DNA of 47,930 bases from Prevotellaceae bacterium (GCA_031258195.1 JAIRNF010000017.1:1-47930), one strand, 5' to 3'. Numbered from the stretch's first letter, positions 1-8,515 are shown. Numbers and translations are program-made. The notes: a model not told the origin generated them from the letters alone.

Positions 1-115
1 AAAATGCTGTTATGGGGGGAAAGCCGTATACATGGAGACATGTAAGTACGGTTGGGGGGCAGGCTATGGGAAACCTACCACCGAAAGGTGGAAAGGCGCT
101 GATTGCCGAGCCTAC
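1..115 (+). mobile_element. 3' end of a group II intron (domains V and VI)
   Basis: Bases 21-53 fold as a typical group II domain V. A lower stem AAGCCGTA/TACGGTT contains the AGC triad, an upper stem TACATG/CATGTA is capped by a GAGA (GNRA) tetraloop, and a two-base AG bulge sits on the 3' side. A second hairpin region follows, with CCACC-GAAA-GGTGG inside AGGCT/AGCCT, and fits domain VI. The intron would end near base 115 (...CTAC), but the exact 3' splice site is not certain. The rest of the intron, including any reverse transcriptase gene, lies outside the window. The fold is visible directly; the class is not assigned. Confidence 0.72.
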
Positions 116-121
116 GGATAA

Positions 122-232
122 CAAACGAATATCATCGACTGGTTCAAGGAACAATTCGGAAAACTCAGGCAGACCATAAAACCGCATATCAAGCCTATCA
201 CACCCACGCCAAAGAAAGGTAGAGGAATATAA
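122..232 (+). pseudogene. C-terminal exon fragment downstream of the intron
   Basis: Directly after the intron, one frame stays open to the TAA at 230-232 and encodes a basic tail of about 36 residues, including IIDWFKEQFGKLRQTIK and ending in PKKGRGI. It looks like the C terminus of a host gene interrupted by the intron. A mobilisation or relaxase protein is possible given the conjugative genes nearby, but there is no diagnostic motif. An in-frame TAA at 119-121 lies next to the predicted splice junction, so the exact exon start is unclear. The following ~130 bases (233-365) hold a small ATTCC/GGAAT hairpin and the leader of the methyltransferase gene. Confidence 0.4.
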
Positions 233-365
233 CCTGCAAGATAAGCAAGATAACAGGATTGGCTTTATTATTCCTTCGGAATATTTTATGCCGTTACGAA
301 ACTTTTCGCTAAATTTGTACGGGGTATATACTTATACGCGAATACGCAAAAAAAGAGAATCGGCA

Positions 366-1420
366 ATGAAAGACAAGAAGTTAGAATCAGATAACACCCC
401 TCGGCTCATTTCCTTATTTTCGGGATGTGGAGGACTTGATCTCGGTTTCGAAAGGGCGGGATTTAAGCCAGTATGGGCTAATGACTTCGATGCCGATGCT
501 CAAGCCGTTTACAGACTAAACATCGGCGAAATAGACGGACGAGATATATTGAGCGTCATGAAGATGAAGTCCCTGACGGAGACATATTGACTGCGGGATT
601 TCCATGTCAACCATTCTCGAATGCAGGAAATCGGAAAGGCGTACATGACTCAAGAGGGATGCTATATAAAGAGTGTCTGCGAATAATAGAACGCAAGATG
701 CCGAAAGTAATCGTTTTTGAGAACGTAAAAGGATTATTGTCGAGCAAATATGTCGATGGCCGAAATTTAGCCGAAGTCATAATCGAAGACTTATCAGAGG
801 TCGGAGATATCGGCTATAACGTTGTACATAAACTTCTAAACGCATCCGATTACGGAGTTCCACAAAATAGGCAAAGAGTGTTCTTTGTCGGCATTAGGAA
901 AGACTTGGGGGGCACTTTTATTTTCCCTGAAAAGCAGAAGAACGATAATTTAACGGTTAGGAATATAATAGATGTGCCGGAAGGCGTGCCTAATCAAATT
1001 GATTGGCCTTTATCGCCTCAAGCTCTGGAAATGATAAACTACATACCTGAAGGTGGATCTTGGAAAGACGTTCCCTACGAACACTTGGCTCCACGTTTCA
1101 AACGAATAAGGGACGATATGAAAAAATATCGTTCTCCTAATTTCTATAGACGTTTTTCACGCGATGAAATTAGCGGAACAATGACAGCCTCGGCGCAACC
1201 CGAAAACTGCGGTATTATACATCCTACCGAGAATCGTCGGTATACGATTCGTGAGGCCGCAAGGATACAGTCTTTCCCCGATGATTTCTTGTTCATAGAC
1301 GACTCGCCTAAGAACATAACGGCGATGTATAAAGTCATAGGAAACGCCGTACCCGTGACTTTGGCCTATCATGTGGGAGCGGCTATTATGGATCAGGTCT
1401 TTAAGCGCCAGAACTTCTAA
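366..1420 (+). pseudogene. DNA (cytosine-5) methyltransferase, frameshifted
   Basis: This is a C5 cytosine methyltransferase of a type II restriction-modification system. The ATG at 366 opens the N-terminal part with SAM motif I (LFSGCGGLDLGFERAGF). At about 560-590 the frame changes. The upstream frame stops at 588-590, while the catalytic part reads on in another frame from ...PDGDILTAGFPCQPFSNAG, which holds the PCQ catalytic Cys. Motif VI (FENVKGL), VIII (QNRQRVFFVGIR), IX (REAARIQSFPDDF) and X (IGNAVP) are all present, so the two parts together make a full-length enzyme of about 350 residues. There is no homopolymer at the break, so real decay is more likely than a base-calling error. 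Its Vsr partner downstream is also broken. The recognition sequence cannot be read from the DNA. Confidence 0.9.
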
Positions 1421-1973
1421 AGAAACACAGGGATTAGCCGTTTCCAATAAGGCGTTAACGCAATCAGGACAAGATGTACAACAAAAGAAAGGAAAGATAG
1501 AAAACGCCGTTGCCTCAGATGAAAATCTTAACTCCGAAGAAATTAAGTGCAAATCATTATTAAGTCGTAAAAAAATGTTTGCTAATCTTAGCTCGGAAAC
1601 GGGTAAAATGGGCGCCGCCTTATATTCAATCGGAGTGGATGAATCACATATATATTTCGCAATAGAATACAGCAACAGCTCGAACTTAATATACTACATA
1701 GATATTGAAGGATTAATGATAGAGCGTCGGCAAAAAGGAATCGCAAGCACAGGTATTGATAGTGAAGTATTGTCGCCAATTGCTTCTTACGCGCAAATTA
1801 CGGAGGTCAAGCCGGGCGAGATTAAACAGCTTGTCCTATGCTATAATTTATTTACAATAAAAGCTAATCAAAAAGTAGTCTTTTTTGTACGAGAAACAAA
1901 CGGGGGGAGAAACGTCGAGTTTGAAATCTCTCCAAAACTCATGTTCAACAAAAAAACCGTTTATAAGTTATGA
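1371..1973 (+). pseudogene. traN: Conjugative transposon protein TraN, C-terminal fragment
   Basis: Residues from about 80 onward match the C-terminal half of Bacteroides conjugative-transposon TraN (DUF4138): an IYF...YSNSSNLIYYIDIE segment, a basic ERRQKGIAST stretch, then FTIKANQKVVFF and ETNGGRNVEFEIS. The family's signal peptide and first half are missing, and the open frame simply runs back into the end of the methyltransferase gene. This is therefore a fragment joined to foreign DNA. The recombination point lies between about 1420 and 1500. Its TGA stop overlaps the ATG of the next gene (ATGA), which is the normal close packing of tra operons. Confidence 0.68.
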
Positions 1974-2518
1974 GAAACGTAACCATGAAAAAATTACCAA
2001 TAATAGCTTTATTGCTCTTGCCAATAGCGGGATCGTCTCAAGTCATAACCTTTAAAAAGTGGCAATCTTCTATTGCTGTTGCGGTTGGTACAAATTATAA
2101 TGGTATGGACTACTTTGTGTCATATCAAAATAAAATTAAAAATTCTCCATTCGGATTTTACTTAATGGGTACAAAAGGGAAAGAAAATATAAAGGTTAAA
2201 GATGCGGACTACAAAAAGGATGTGGATGGAATTTTTGGAGGCGCAGGATTGTATATCTCACTATATGACTTTATAATGCCAACTCCTATTAATATTACCG
2301 CGGGGGTGAATGTTACTTATGTCAATGAAAAAATGAAATTAAACGATGGTGGTGAAGAAAGACATAGCGGGGTAGGTAATGGGCTAGATATAACAATAGA
2401 GTATTTGTTGACTAAGAATTTCGCGATACAACTCCGACAAAATTTATCCTTGATTTACGGCTCTCCATTTGGCAAATCTCGCACGAGCTCCGGAATCGGA
2501 TTAAATGTTTATCTTTAG
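1970..2518 (+). CDS. traO: TraO-like conjugal transfer protein (outer-membrane barrel)
   Basis: This 182-residue protein follows traN with an ATGA overlap, the position TraO holds in Bacteroides conjugative elements. A signal peptide (MKKLPIIALLLLPIAGSSQ) starts at the internal ATG at 1985, which is an equally good start. The rest is a run of amphipathic strands ending in an aromatic/aliphatic tail (GIGLNVYL), as in small outer-membrane beta barrels. The motif LSLIYGSPFGKSRTSSGIGL resembles the TraO C terminus as I remember it. The assignment rests on order, size and this tail. With most of the tra operon missing, it is probably no longer part of a working conjugation apparatus. Confidence 0.55.
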   Translation: MRNVTMKKLPIIALLLLPIAGSSQVITFKKWQSSIAVAVGTNYNGMDYFVSYQNKIKNSPFGFYLMGTKGKENIKVKDADYKKDVDGIFGGAGLYISLYDFIMPTPINITAGVNVTYVNEKMKLNDGGEERHSGVGNGLDITIEYLLTKNFAIQLRQNLSLIYGSPFGKSRTSSGIGLNVYL

Positions 2519-2523
2519 TGAAT

Positions 2524-2531
2524 TATTTTTG
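2524..2531 (+). promoter_or_regulatory. Possible Bacteroidetes -7 promoter element (TATTTTTG)
   Basis: TATTTTTG matches the TAnnTTTG -7 consensus of Bacteroidetes sigma-ABfr promoters. It lies 33 nt before the ATG of the following lipoprotein gene. No clear -33 TTTG is seen at the usual spacing, so this is only a candidate. Confidence 0.3.
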
Positions 2532-2564
2532 CAATTTTAACAGAAATATACAAAAATCAAAGTG

Positions 2565-5405
2565 ATGAAAAAACTACTCGCTTCTCTAGCATTTTTAACG
2601 CTTCTCGGCTTTGTCAGCTGCAGAGAGTACGCCGAAGATAAAACCTCCAGAGAGGTTGCCGTAACTATGAACACAGTGCTCAACTCGTTCACGGGCGGCA
2701 ATTCGGTGGGGTTTGTGGGCAACACCTATAGCTTGGGGCTATGCGTAAACAGCAAATTCGGAATTGGGGGCTACCCCGTTTCTATGACGTATAGCTGTAA
2801 TAAGAACCTGGAAGTTTCTGAACAGCCGAAAGTTTATTCGCAAAACGATACGCTAGGGTTTTCTTTAGCTCAAGAAAGGGTGCTGGGTGTAAAAGTAAAA
2901 GAGATCGGAGTTCATCGCTTATCACTTACGTTCAAAGACAACACGGGAGCGATACTCGCAGTTGAAGAGCTCAACTTTGAAATCGCCGCGCCTGACCTGA
3001 CCATAATGATTCTAAAGAATGGGGCAGCCCTGGATAAGCTTGACGACATTCCCCACTTCATCGAGCAGGAGAGTTCGTTTGTCATCAGAACGTTCTCTCT
3101 CAAAGAATCGCTTGAAGATGGTAAGGTCGGTGTTACCCTACAGCGCGTCGGTACGAGCGTTGAGCTAAAGAATTGGGAGGACGGGGAAACGAAGTATAGC
3201 ACTTCGCTACAAACCTACTCTACACGTTCTAGCGCGAAGGAGCTAGACAAGCTGCCTGAATACGTTCGGGAGCTGGTCAGGCAAAACGTAGAGGTTAGCC
3301 AAGCCGATTTCGTTGTTGAGCACAAGAACGTTGCCGAAGGCGAAACAGGCTTAAACCTGGTGGCAAAAACAAATAACGCCTCCGTTGCGCTAACTGATAA
3401 GATTACCGTTAGGCAGGGGAGTTGGGGCTTCTTCATTAACAACGCGACCTACGATCAGCAGAGCCACCAGTACTCCCGCCCGGAACACTGGGTAGGAGAG
3501 GTCGACAGCCTTGACTACACAATTGACGTGAACTACTTCAACGTAGGCTCTAGCGTATTTAAGGTTAAGTTTGAGGTTGTGGGTGATCCGACGAAGATTA
3601 ACTTGCATTGGCAGAAAGAGCTGCCTGTTAATGCCGATGAATCCAACTTCTACGGCTTTGGTCAATGGTACGACTTCTCCGACAAGCTGACGGGAAAGAT
3701 TTACTACACGGTAATAGGTGGGGATGCTCATGATGACGTGGTTAAGATTATCGTTAAGAATGGCGAACTCGGGCAGGAGGTTACGGCTGCCGTTGCCGTT
3801 AAAGCCAAGCAAACAGCCGACTTCAAACTCGGTGTTCAATTCAAACAGCTGACGGAATCGGGTGATGAGGCTGTAGTTAACGATACAATACTATACAGCG
3901 AGCTGGTTAACGGCATACAAAAACCTGTTGTTATCAAGGTGCAGGACGACAACCCAACCAGCCTGTTCGACTACAAACTCATCCAAGACAACGCAAACGT
4001 AATTCAGAACAAGCTTCGCCACGTATGGGGTGATGACTATACCATCGTGTATGGCAGCTACGCCGCGAAAGCTACGCAGTATATTTCCGAACAACTCAGC
4101 CTTACCCTTGTAGCAACAAATCAAAATTGGGAGGGCTACCTCGGAGACTTTGATATCGAGTACACGGTTAAACGCGTCATCGATGGCAAGGAAAAAACGG
4201 TAAAGAAGCACGTTGTCGTGGTGGATGATCGGCTGGACTTCCAGCTGGAAAGCCTGGTCGGTACGCTTGACGGCTTTATCAACGAGCCGGTTAACATGTT
4301 TAGGGTTAAGTACCTGGAAGGCTTCCACTATACTAACCTGGAAATGAAGGTTTATACTGATGATAATACCGTAATGTTTACCGAGTTCATGACACCCACC
4401 CAAGAATTTACCCGTGTTAACATGGGCGAGTTCGCCACGCCTCCGGCATCGCACAACGGCGCAAATCCTATCGTTAACGGGGGGGCGGTACTCCGAATTA
4501 TCGGCGCGAAAGTTGGCACATACAACGTTCATTTTCTGCTACGGGATAAGATATCTGGGGCGCAGAAAACCTTAACCCGCACTATTACCGTGAAGGACGA
4601 CCCCGTTCAATACTCCATCGTTGCCGCCGGAAGTATTGATTTTATGGGAAAAGTTAGAGAAGCCGTTCCGCTTAACGGTTCACACCACGTCAGAGAAATG
4701 GCTCGTATTAGACTACGCATATTATCTAGCTCTCTATATTCCGGCAATACAGCCGCCGGAACGGCAAAAGTTGTTTTTATCAAAAACAATAACGGTCAGA
4801 ATAACATCATACGGTTACGCATGACCGATCATCCAGCCGGAGGAGGCAGCGCTATTACTTACGGCGATACCTATACGCTTGACATAGAAAAGGACTACTA
4901 TTTAGTTCTTGATACAGATCCCGGAAACAACGCGAACCTGATCGGCTTAGATAAGCAATTTGAGCTGCAAATAACTAAAGCGCATAATCTTGACACGCCA
5001 ATAGAATCTGAAATAGAAGAGTTTAAATATAAAGTACGAAACTATAGCCCGCCTTCGTATAATTACAGCTTGGGTACTAAAAATAGAACTTTAAAATCAA
5101 ATAATTCTTCTCAAGGTTTACAATTTTGTGGCGATACAGAGTATACATATCAGATAACAACAACCGTATATAATGTTACCGCAAAAGTTACTTCTGTTTC
5201 TATTAATGGAGCGGGTGGTGACGCTCACGAGATATATTGGAAAGCGGATAACGCTACGGGAACAGAAGAAGAAAAAAGCTATACGGCTATTCCTCATCCA
5301 TCGGGATGGGATAGCGCCTGTGACCGCACCGAAAAAAGCATGATTTTAAAGTTTCATGTTATAGATAATTGGGGATATTCAACCGAATTAATTTATACCG
5401 AATAA
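2565..5405 (+). CDS. Large multidomain lipoprotein of the conjugative fragment
   Basis: A 946-residue exported protein starts with a lipoprotein signal (MKKLLASLAFLTLLGFVSC; lipobox Cys about residue 19). I start it at the ATG at 2565; a GTG at 2562 is also in frame. The rest consists of beta-rich segments of about 100 residues that look like successive Ig-like or TraQ (DUF3872)-like modules. Recurring features are strings such as VGNTYSLGL and FINEPVNMFRVKY, each followed by a strand ending in ITV or VVV. It follows traN-traO, the place where Bacteroides elements encode the small lipoprotein TraQ, but it is many times longer. The last 250 residues are more A/T-rich and differ in composition (Asn, Tyr and Gly rich). 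A surface adhesin or mating-pair stabiliser is possible; the function is unknown. Confidence 0.6.
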   Translation: MKKLLASLAFLTLLGFVSCREYAEDKTSREVAVTMNTVLNSFTGGNSVGFVGNTYSLGLCVNSKFGIGGYPVSMTYSCNKNLEVSEQPKVYSQNDTLGFSLAQERVLGVKVKEIGVHRLSLTFKDNTGAILAVEELNFEIAAPDLTIMILKNGAALDKLDDIPHFIEQESSFVIRTFSLKESLEDGKVGVTLQRVGTSVELKNWEDGETKYSTSLQTYSTRSSAKELDKLPEYVRELVRQNVEVSQADFVVEHKNVAEGETGLNLVAKTNNASVALTDKITVRQGSWGFFINNATYDQQSHQYSRPEHWVGEVDSLDYTIDVNYFNVGSSVFKVKFEVVGDPTKINLHWQKELPVNADESNFYGFGQWYDFSDKLTGKIYYTVIGGDAHDDVVKIIVKNGELGQEVTAAVAVKAKQTADFKLGVQFKQLTESGDEAVVNDTILYSELVNGIQKPVVIKVQDDNPTSLFDYKLIQDNANVIQNKLRHVWGDDYTIVYGSYAAKATQYISEQLSLTLVATNQNWEGYLGDFDIEYTVKRVIDGKEKTVKKHVVVVDDRLDFQLESLVGTLDGFINEPVNMFRVKYLEGFHYTNLEMKVYTDDNTVMFTEFMTPTQEFTRVNMGEFATPPASHNGANPIVNGGAVLRIIGAKVGTYNVHFLLRDKISGAQKTLTRTITVKDDPVQYSIVAAGSIDFMGKVREAVPLNGSHHVREMARIRLRILSSSLYSGNTAAGTAKVVFIKNNNGQNNIIRLRMTDHPAGGGSAITYGDTYTLDIEKDYYLVLDTDPGNNANLIGLDKQFELQITKAHNLDTPIESEIEEFKYKVRNYSPPSYNYSLGTKNRTLKSNNSSQGLQFCGDTEYTYQITTTVYNVTAKVTSVSINGAGGDAHEIYWKADNATGTEEEKSYTAIPHPSGWDSACDRTEKSMILKFHVIDNWGYSTELIYTE

Positions 5406-5463
5406 TACGTTCAAAAATATAAACCGATAACCCCCAAGATTTAAAGATATTTTTATCATGACG

Positions 5464-5491
5464 AAGGCGCGTCAAATGATTGACGCGCCTT
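5464..5491. terminator. Bidirectional hairpin between convergent genes
   Basis: An 11-bp perfect stem, AAGGCGCGTCA/TGACGCGCCTT, with loop AATGAT lies between the stop of the large lipoprotein gene (+) and the stop of ssb (-). It has no long T tract but is well placed to stop both. Confidence 0.6.
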
Positions 5492-5517
5492 ACCTCTTTG
5501 CTCGGCGAAACCGATTA

Positions 5518-5841
5518 CTATAAAAATACTATTTCGTTAACCGCTATTCCCAAGCTGGCCTTTGCCCCGTTTCCCTCTTTGGTAATATACGCTTTCGCTT
5601 GGGGTTTTCCTTTTAAAAACAGCTTTGTTCCCGTTTTAATGTGTTTTTGAAGCTCCTCCAGGTTCGCGTCTTTGCCTTTCCAGTATGACGCGTCAAACCA
5701 TGTCGTTGTTTCCCGCTTTTCCCCGATTTTATCCTTATAGGATTCGTTTACGGCAATTGAGAATACGATTCCTTTTGAATTTTCGGTTGTTTTAATTTCG
5801 GCATCCTTTCCTACGTTGCCGATAACTGTCAGCTTTGAAAC
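5518..5841 (-). pseudogene. ssb: Single-stranded DNA-binding protein, 5'-truncated
   Basis: The minus strand encodes an SSB OB-fold: KLTVIGNVGKDAEI near the N terminus, FSIAVNESYKD, then TTWFDASYWKG, LKGKPQAKAYI and a short end, IAVNEIVFL. The family normally starts with Met a residue or two before KLTVIGNVG. Here that codon is absent, and the frame runs on into sequence belonging to the opposite-strand gene. The recombination junction therefore lies about 5836-5850 and removed the start codon. An SSB of this kind is typical cargo of conjugative elements, so it probably marks the right edge of the inserted tra block. About 106 residues remain and the acidic C-terminal tail seen in replicative SSBs is missing. 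Confidence 0.75.
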
Positions 5842-5845
5842 GTTA

Positions 5846-7033
5846 CCGAGCGGAAATTGGAGAGTTCTATGCGAAGGCGACCTTTCGGAGTTAAAGGCGG
5901 ACTTAGCTTCATATGATATTGAGTGTGAGGGTGAATTGCGGAAAAACGCTTCGATAAATAAGATAGTCGCCGAGTTAATAGATGATAATCTGAAACGCCG
6001 TTTTATCGCCGGACTTGCGGATACCATAGGTAGTACGAACCCTAATCACAGACGTTTTACCGATGAAGTCCAAATTCTCTCGTTCGAATTGAACGGATTC
6101 AATTTTTCTTTCGTTTGCGACATATGTCGTCTCTTGTATAGCGTAAACTACCTGCCAGATCAAATCCTATGGAATCATCCTAATTTCCATTGCACCAAAA
6201 ATTCTTACGACAATAAATGGCGAAAAGGATTTAAGTTGCGTATCCAGCTCGACCAATATGCGGATTTCGGAGCGTTCGCCTTTAAAACGAAGGCCGAATC
6301 ATCGAAAGAGAACCTAAAACGACAACAACATGCCCATGATGCCGTAGTTTGTCCCGAACGTGAAGTCCGAGCAACGCCCTCATGCGTACATCCGGCAGAA
6401 GATGATATAAGTTTACCCGCTAACATTCGAGAGGGACATTTTATTCATAATAGGCATGTATGCGCCGTTTTAGGGTGTGAACATGCGCCATATAACAAGA
6501 TTAAGGATTTATTCTCGAAAGCGGGAGAATTGATAATTCCGTTCCCTATCCTCTGTAAGGATAAAACCGATAGGATCGAAGAGATCATTGCAAACGATCC
6601 TTTATTGGCGAATCGTAATTATTCGACTTTAAATATAGCTGTTAAGTCTCTTTACGAAAGATTTCAAACAGACCAAAATAGTCTAATGTATGGGGACGCG
6701 GACAATAAAAGCGGTTATCCAATTACCGAGATTATGCAAGGCATCGCCTACGTTGTGGCGGAACAAAATGAATTGAACGGTGTACGGCCCCAAGGAAATT
6801 ATATAAAACTAATTGAGCGTCATATATCTCATAATCCTGATTTGTCAGTTGAAATAAGACAACCAGAACTATTAACTCCTTTGGTGATAATAGGTAGTAA
6901 CGGGCGAGGAGCGTTAATCGGCGCGCGAAATCCTCGGGTTTATGAAAAACTCATATCTATCTCTTCCGATAACGATTATAAATTGTGTGTTCGAAATATA
7001 ACCGAAGAGGATTTAAAAGATGGGGAATCGTAA
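5846..7033 (+). pseudogene. Possible LAGLIDADG-like protein of the R-M locus, start missing
   Basis: The open frame has no ATG near its start. Its first residues are reverse-strand ssb sequence, so the native N terminus was lost at the junction near 5846. About 390 residues remain. They include LKRRFIAGLADTIGST followed by a FNFSFVCDICRLLYSV helix and a KGFKLRIQL strand, an arrangement that recalls a LAGLIDADG-type DNA-binding fold (GLADTIG in place of GLIDADG). A Cys/His-containing middle part (HNRHVCAVLGCEHAPYN) and a long C-terminal half with NYIKLIERHI follow. It overlaps the nuclease gene by 14 bases and shares its base composition, so it belongs to the same operon. It may be the specificity or cleavage partner of the restriction system. 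The homology is suggested by eye only. Confidence 0.5.
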
Positions 7034-7610
7034 CGAAGTATCCTACTATCCGGAAATACAGGACTTTATCGAAGCCCAATTGAGAAGCAACTTTCTGGCA
7101 AGCAATCATCGTGAATTATACGTCTATTGGGGAATCGGAGAATTGAAGTCTAACCTCCAACGGATTATCAAAGAGCATCCAGTGGAATGTTCCTGCGCCG
7201 CGAAATTCACAGAACGCGTTCCTCCGTTAAATCTTGATATCTTCGCATTAATCACAGATGGCGTAAAATTCGAACTTCTTATATTAGAGGTTAAACTCCT
7301 AAAAAGTGCAGGACTGAACCAATGGTCGCAACTTATGGGTTATTGTCTTGTCTCGGGAGCTAAATATGGGCTGCTTGTGAATATAGATAATGGAGGAAGT
7401 TCCCGCTTGACGCAGATGCTGCATACGGAGCGTCATATATCCAATATTCAAACCGTAGTTAGCGGCAACCCCCGTGAACACTTGCTTGGTTTTATGCAAT
7501 GGAATAGCTTTACCCATAACTTTGAATATAGCAATCTCGGCGTTTTAAAATCTTTGTCGGAATTAAGTAGTAGACTTGCTTCGGGATTCGCTATACAAGA
7601 GGAGGAATAA
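7020..7610 (+). CDS. PD-(D/E)XK nuclease, probable restriction endonuclease
   Basis: This 196-residue protein contains a nuclease-like core: PPLNLDIFALI (Asp73), 16 residues, then ELLILEVKLL with Glu90-Val-Lys92, followed by a helix NQWSQLMGYCLVSGAKYGLLV. That is the D...ExK metal-binding pattern of PD-(D/E)XK enzymes, including the conserved Gln and a strand ending in LLV. The ATG at 7020 overlaps the previous stop by 14 bases, and vsr starts two bases after its own stop, so all three are likely co-transcribed. Lying between a C5 methyltransferase and Vsr, it is most simply the restriction endonuclease or a subunit of it. With the methyltransferase broken, it should be inactive, not expressed or silenced by other methylation. 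Confidence 0.6.
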   Translation: MGNRNEVSYYPEIQDFIEAQLRSNFLASNHRELYVYWGIGELKSNLQRIIKEHPVECSCAAKFTERVPPLNLDIFALITDGVKFELLILEVKLLKSAGLNQWSQLMGYCLVSGAKYGLLVNIDNGGSSRLTQMLHTERHISNIQTVVSGNPREHLLGFMQWNSFTHNFEYSNLGVLKSLSELSSRLASGFAIQEEE

Positions 7611-7612
7611 CG

Positions 7613-8047
7613 ATGAGTAAGTATGAGCAACCTAAAGAAGTGGTTAGTTACGTTATGTCGCGAAATAAAGGCAAGGATACAAAGCCAGAAATCATCGTTC
7701 GTAAATATCTTTTTTCTCACGGCTTACGTTATCGAAAAAATGATCGGAGATACCCGGGGCAACCTGATGTCGTATTGCCTAAATATCATACGGCTATATT
7801 CGTTCATGGGTGTTTCTGGCATCATCATAAAGGATGTCCACATTTTACTATGCCGAAGATAAGGCTTGATTTCTGGGAAGCTAAATTTAATCGGAACAAG
7901 CAACGAGATTTGTAGAATATCGAAAAATTGGAATCCCTCGGTTGGCGAGTGATAGTGGTTTGGGAATGTGAACTTAGGAAATCCGTGCGAGATGAAAGGC
8001 TTGAAAGATTATATGCCGAGATAACAAGTACTTCGAGACAGAAATAG
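7613..8047 (+). pseudogene. vsr: Very short patch repair endonuclease Vsr, nonsense mutation
   Basis: Vsr nicks DNA at T:G mismatches that arise by deamination of 5-methylcytosine, and is normally paired with a Dcm-type methylase. The family features are present: VSYVMSRNKGKDTKPE, RKYLFSHGLRYRKND, PGQPDVVLPKY (metal-binding Asp), FVHGCFWHHHKGC, and, after the break, NIEKLESLGWRVIVVWECEL. Codon 101 is TAG (7913-7915), in the segment RDL-stop-NIEKLE. The frame then continues to TAG at 8045-8047, giving the usual length of about 144 residues. The stop is a one-base change from CAG and similar codons. Truncation removes the last conserved block, so activity is unlikely. Confidence 0.88.
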
Positions 8048-8104
8048 TATAATTCTCATACATACCATATATACTCAGTTTAAGCAATGCCATATTGACG
8101 GGGA

Positions 8105-8120
8105 TTTGGTGCGAACCAAA
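8105..8120. other. Short perfect hairpin TTTGGT-GCGA-ACCAAA
   Basis: A 6-bp stem with a GCGA (GNRA) loop lies between vsr and a larger palindrome. It may be part of a structured RNA or of a mobile-element end. There is no gene between 8048 and 8281. Confidence 0.4.
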
Positions 8121-8138
8121 ATAATCCTTATAAGGATA

Positions 8139-8309
8139 CTCTTTCTTTATCCGAACACAAAGATATATTCCAAGAATGAAACGGCAACACCGAGCCGCAA
8201 GCGGTTTTTGTAAATTTCTTCCTTTTCGTTCCGAAAAGAGTAAATCTACAAAAAGTATTGCCTAATTCATTCTTTCCATAAAAGAGGTGTTTACTGGATA
8301 AAGAAAGAG
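8139..8309. repeat. 171-nt imperfect palindrome, MITE-like or structured RNA
   Basis: The outer arms are CTCTTTCTTTATCC (8139-8152) and its exact complement (8296-8309). Moving inward come AAGAATGAA/TTCATTCTT, GGCAA/TTGCC, TTTTTGTA/TACAAAAA and a central CTTTTCG/CGAAAAG with a short loop. The whole segment can fold into one long interrupted hairpin centred near 8225. This suggests a small non-autonomous transposable element or a structured RNA. No coding capacity is seen in its left half; the right arm overlaps a short gene fragment. Confidence 0.6.
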
Positions 8310-8488
8310 AAAAAATATGCGTGGAGTTTCAAGAATATTGCTTATTTTGACGTGAGTTATTTGATAGTATAGCGCCGCAAAACGCTGAAATACGCACGGT
8401 TACTAAATCGTTACCTCTGAAATTCAAAAACTCTACGAAAGGTTTATTCCTCAATCGGTTAAATCAAACCGATGAAAATTTAAAATAA
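8282..8488 (+). pseudogene. Unidentified gene fragment with in-frame TGA
   Basis: One frame reads coherently from after the stop at 8279-8281 to the TAA at 8486-8488. It is interrupted once by TGA at 8348-8350. On either side, EFQEYCLF and RELFDSIAPQNAEIRTV followed by LPLKFKNSTKGLFLNRLN have a normal protein composition. The TGA is one base from TGG, so a Trp-to-stop change is likely. No family is recognised. It may be the C-terminal remnant of a transposase or a defence gene, and the coding call itself is tentative. Confidence 0.3.
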
Positions 8489-8489
8489 A

Positions 8490-8515
8490 AATGTCCGGCA
8501 TAAATGCCGGACATT
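8490..8515 (-). terminator. Rho-independent terminator (minus strand)
   Basis: The perfect stem AATGTCCGGCA/TGCCGGACATT has a 4-nt loop. Read on the minus strand it is followed by a T-rich run, so it ends transcription of the mini-gene at 8535-8622. Confidence 0.7.

Noticed and set aside
1157-1675. 172-codon minus-strand open frame
   Set aside because: Antisense to the methyltransferase and traN fragment, both with clear family motifs.
3891-4532. 213-codon open frame on the minus strand
   Set aside because: It is antisense to the large lipoprotein gene, has no signal or domain pattern, and mirrors the codon structure of the + gene.
5842-6027. N-terminal extension of the ssb frame on the minus strand
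   Set aside because: Residues before KLTVIGNVG are the reverse complement of the + strand gene at 5846, so they are not part of ssb.
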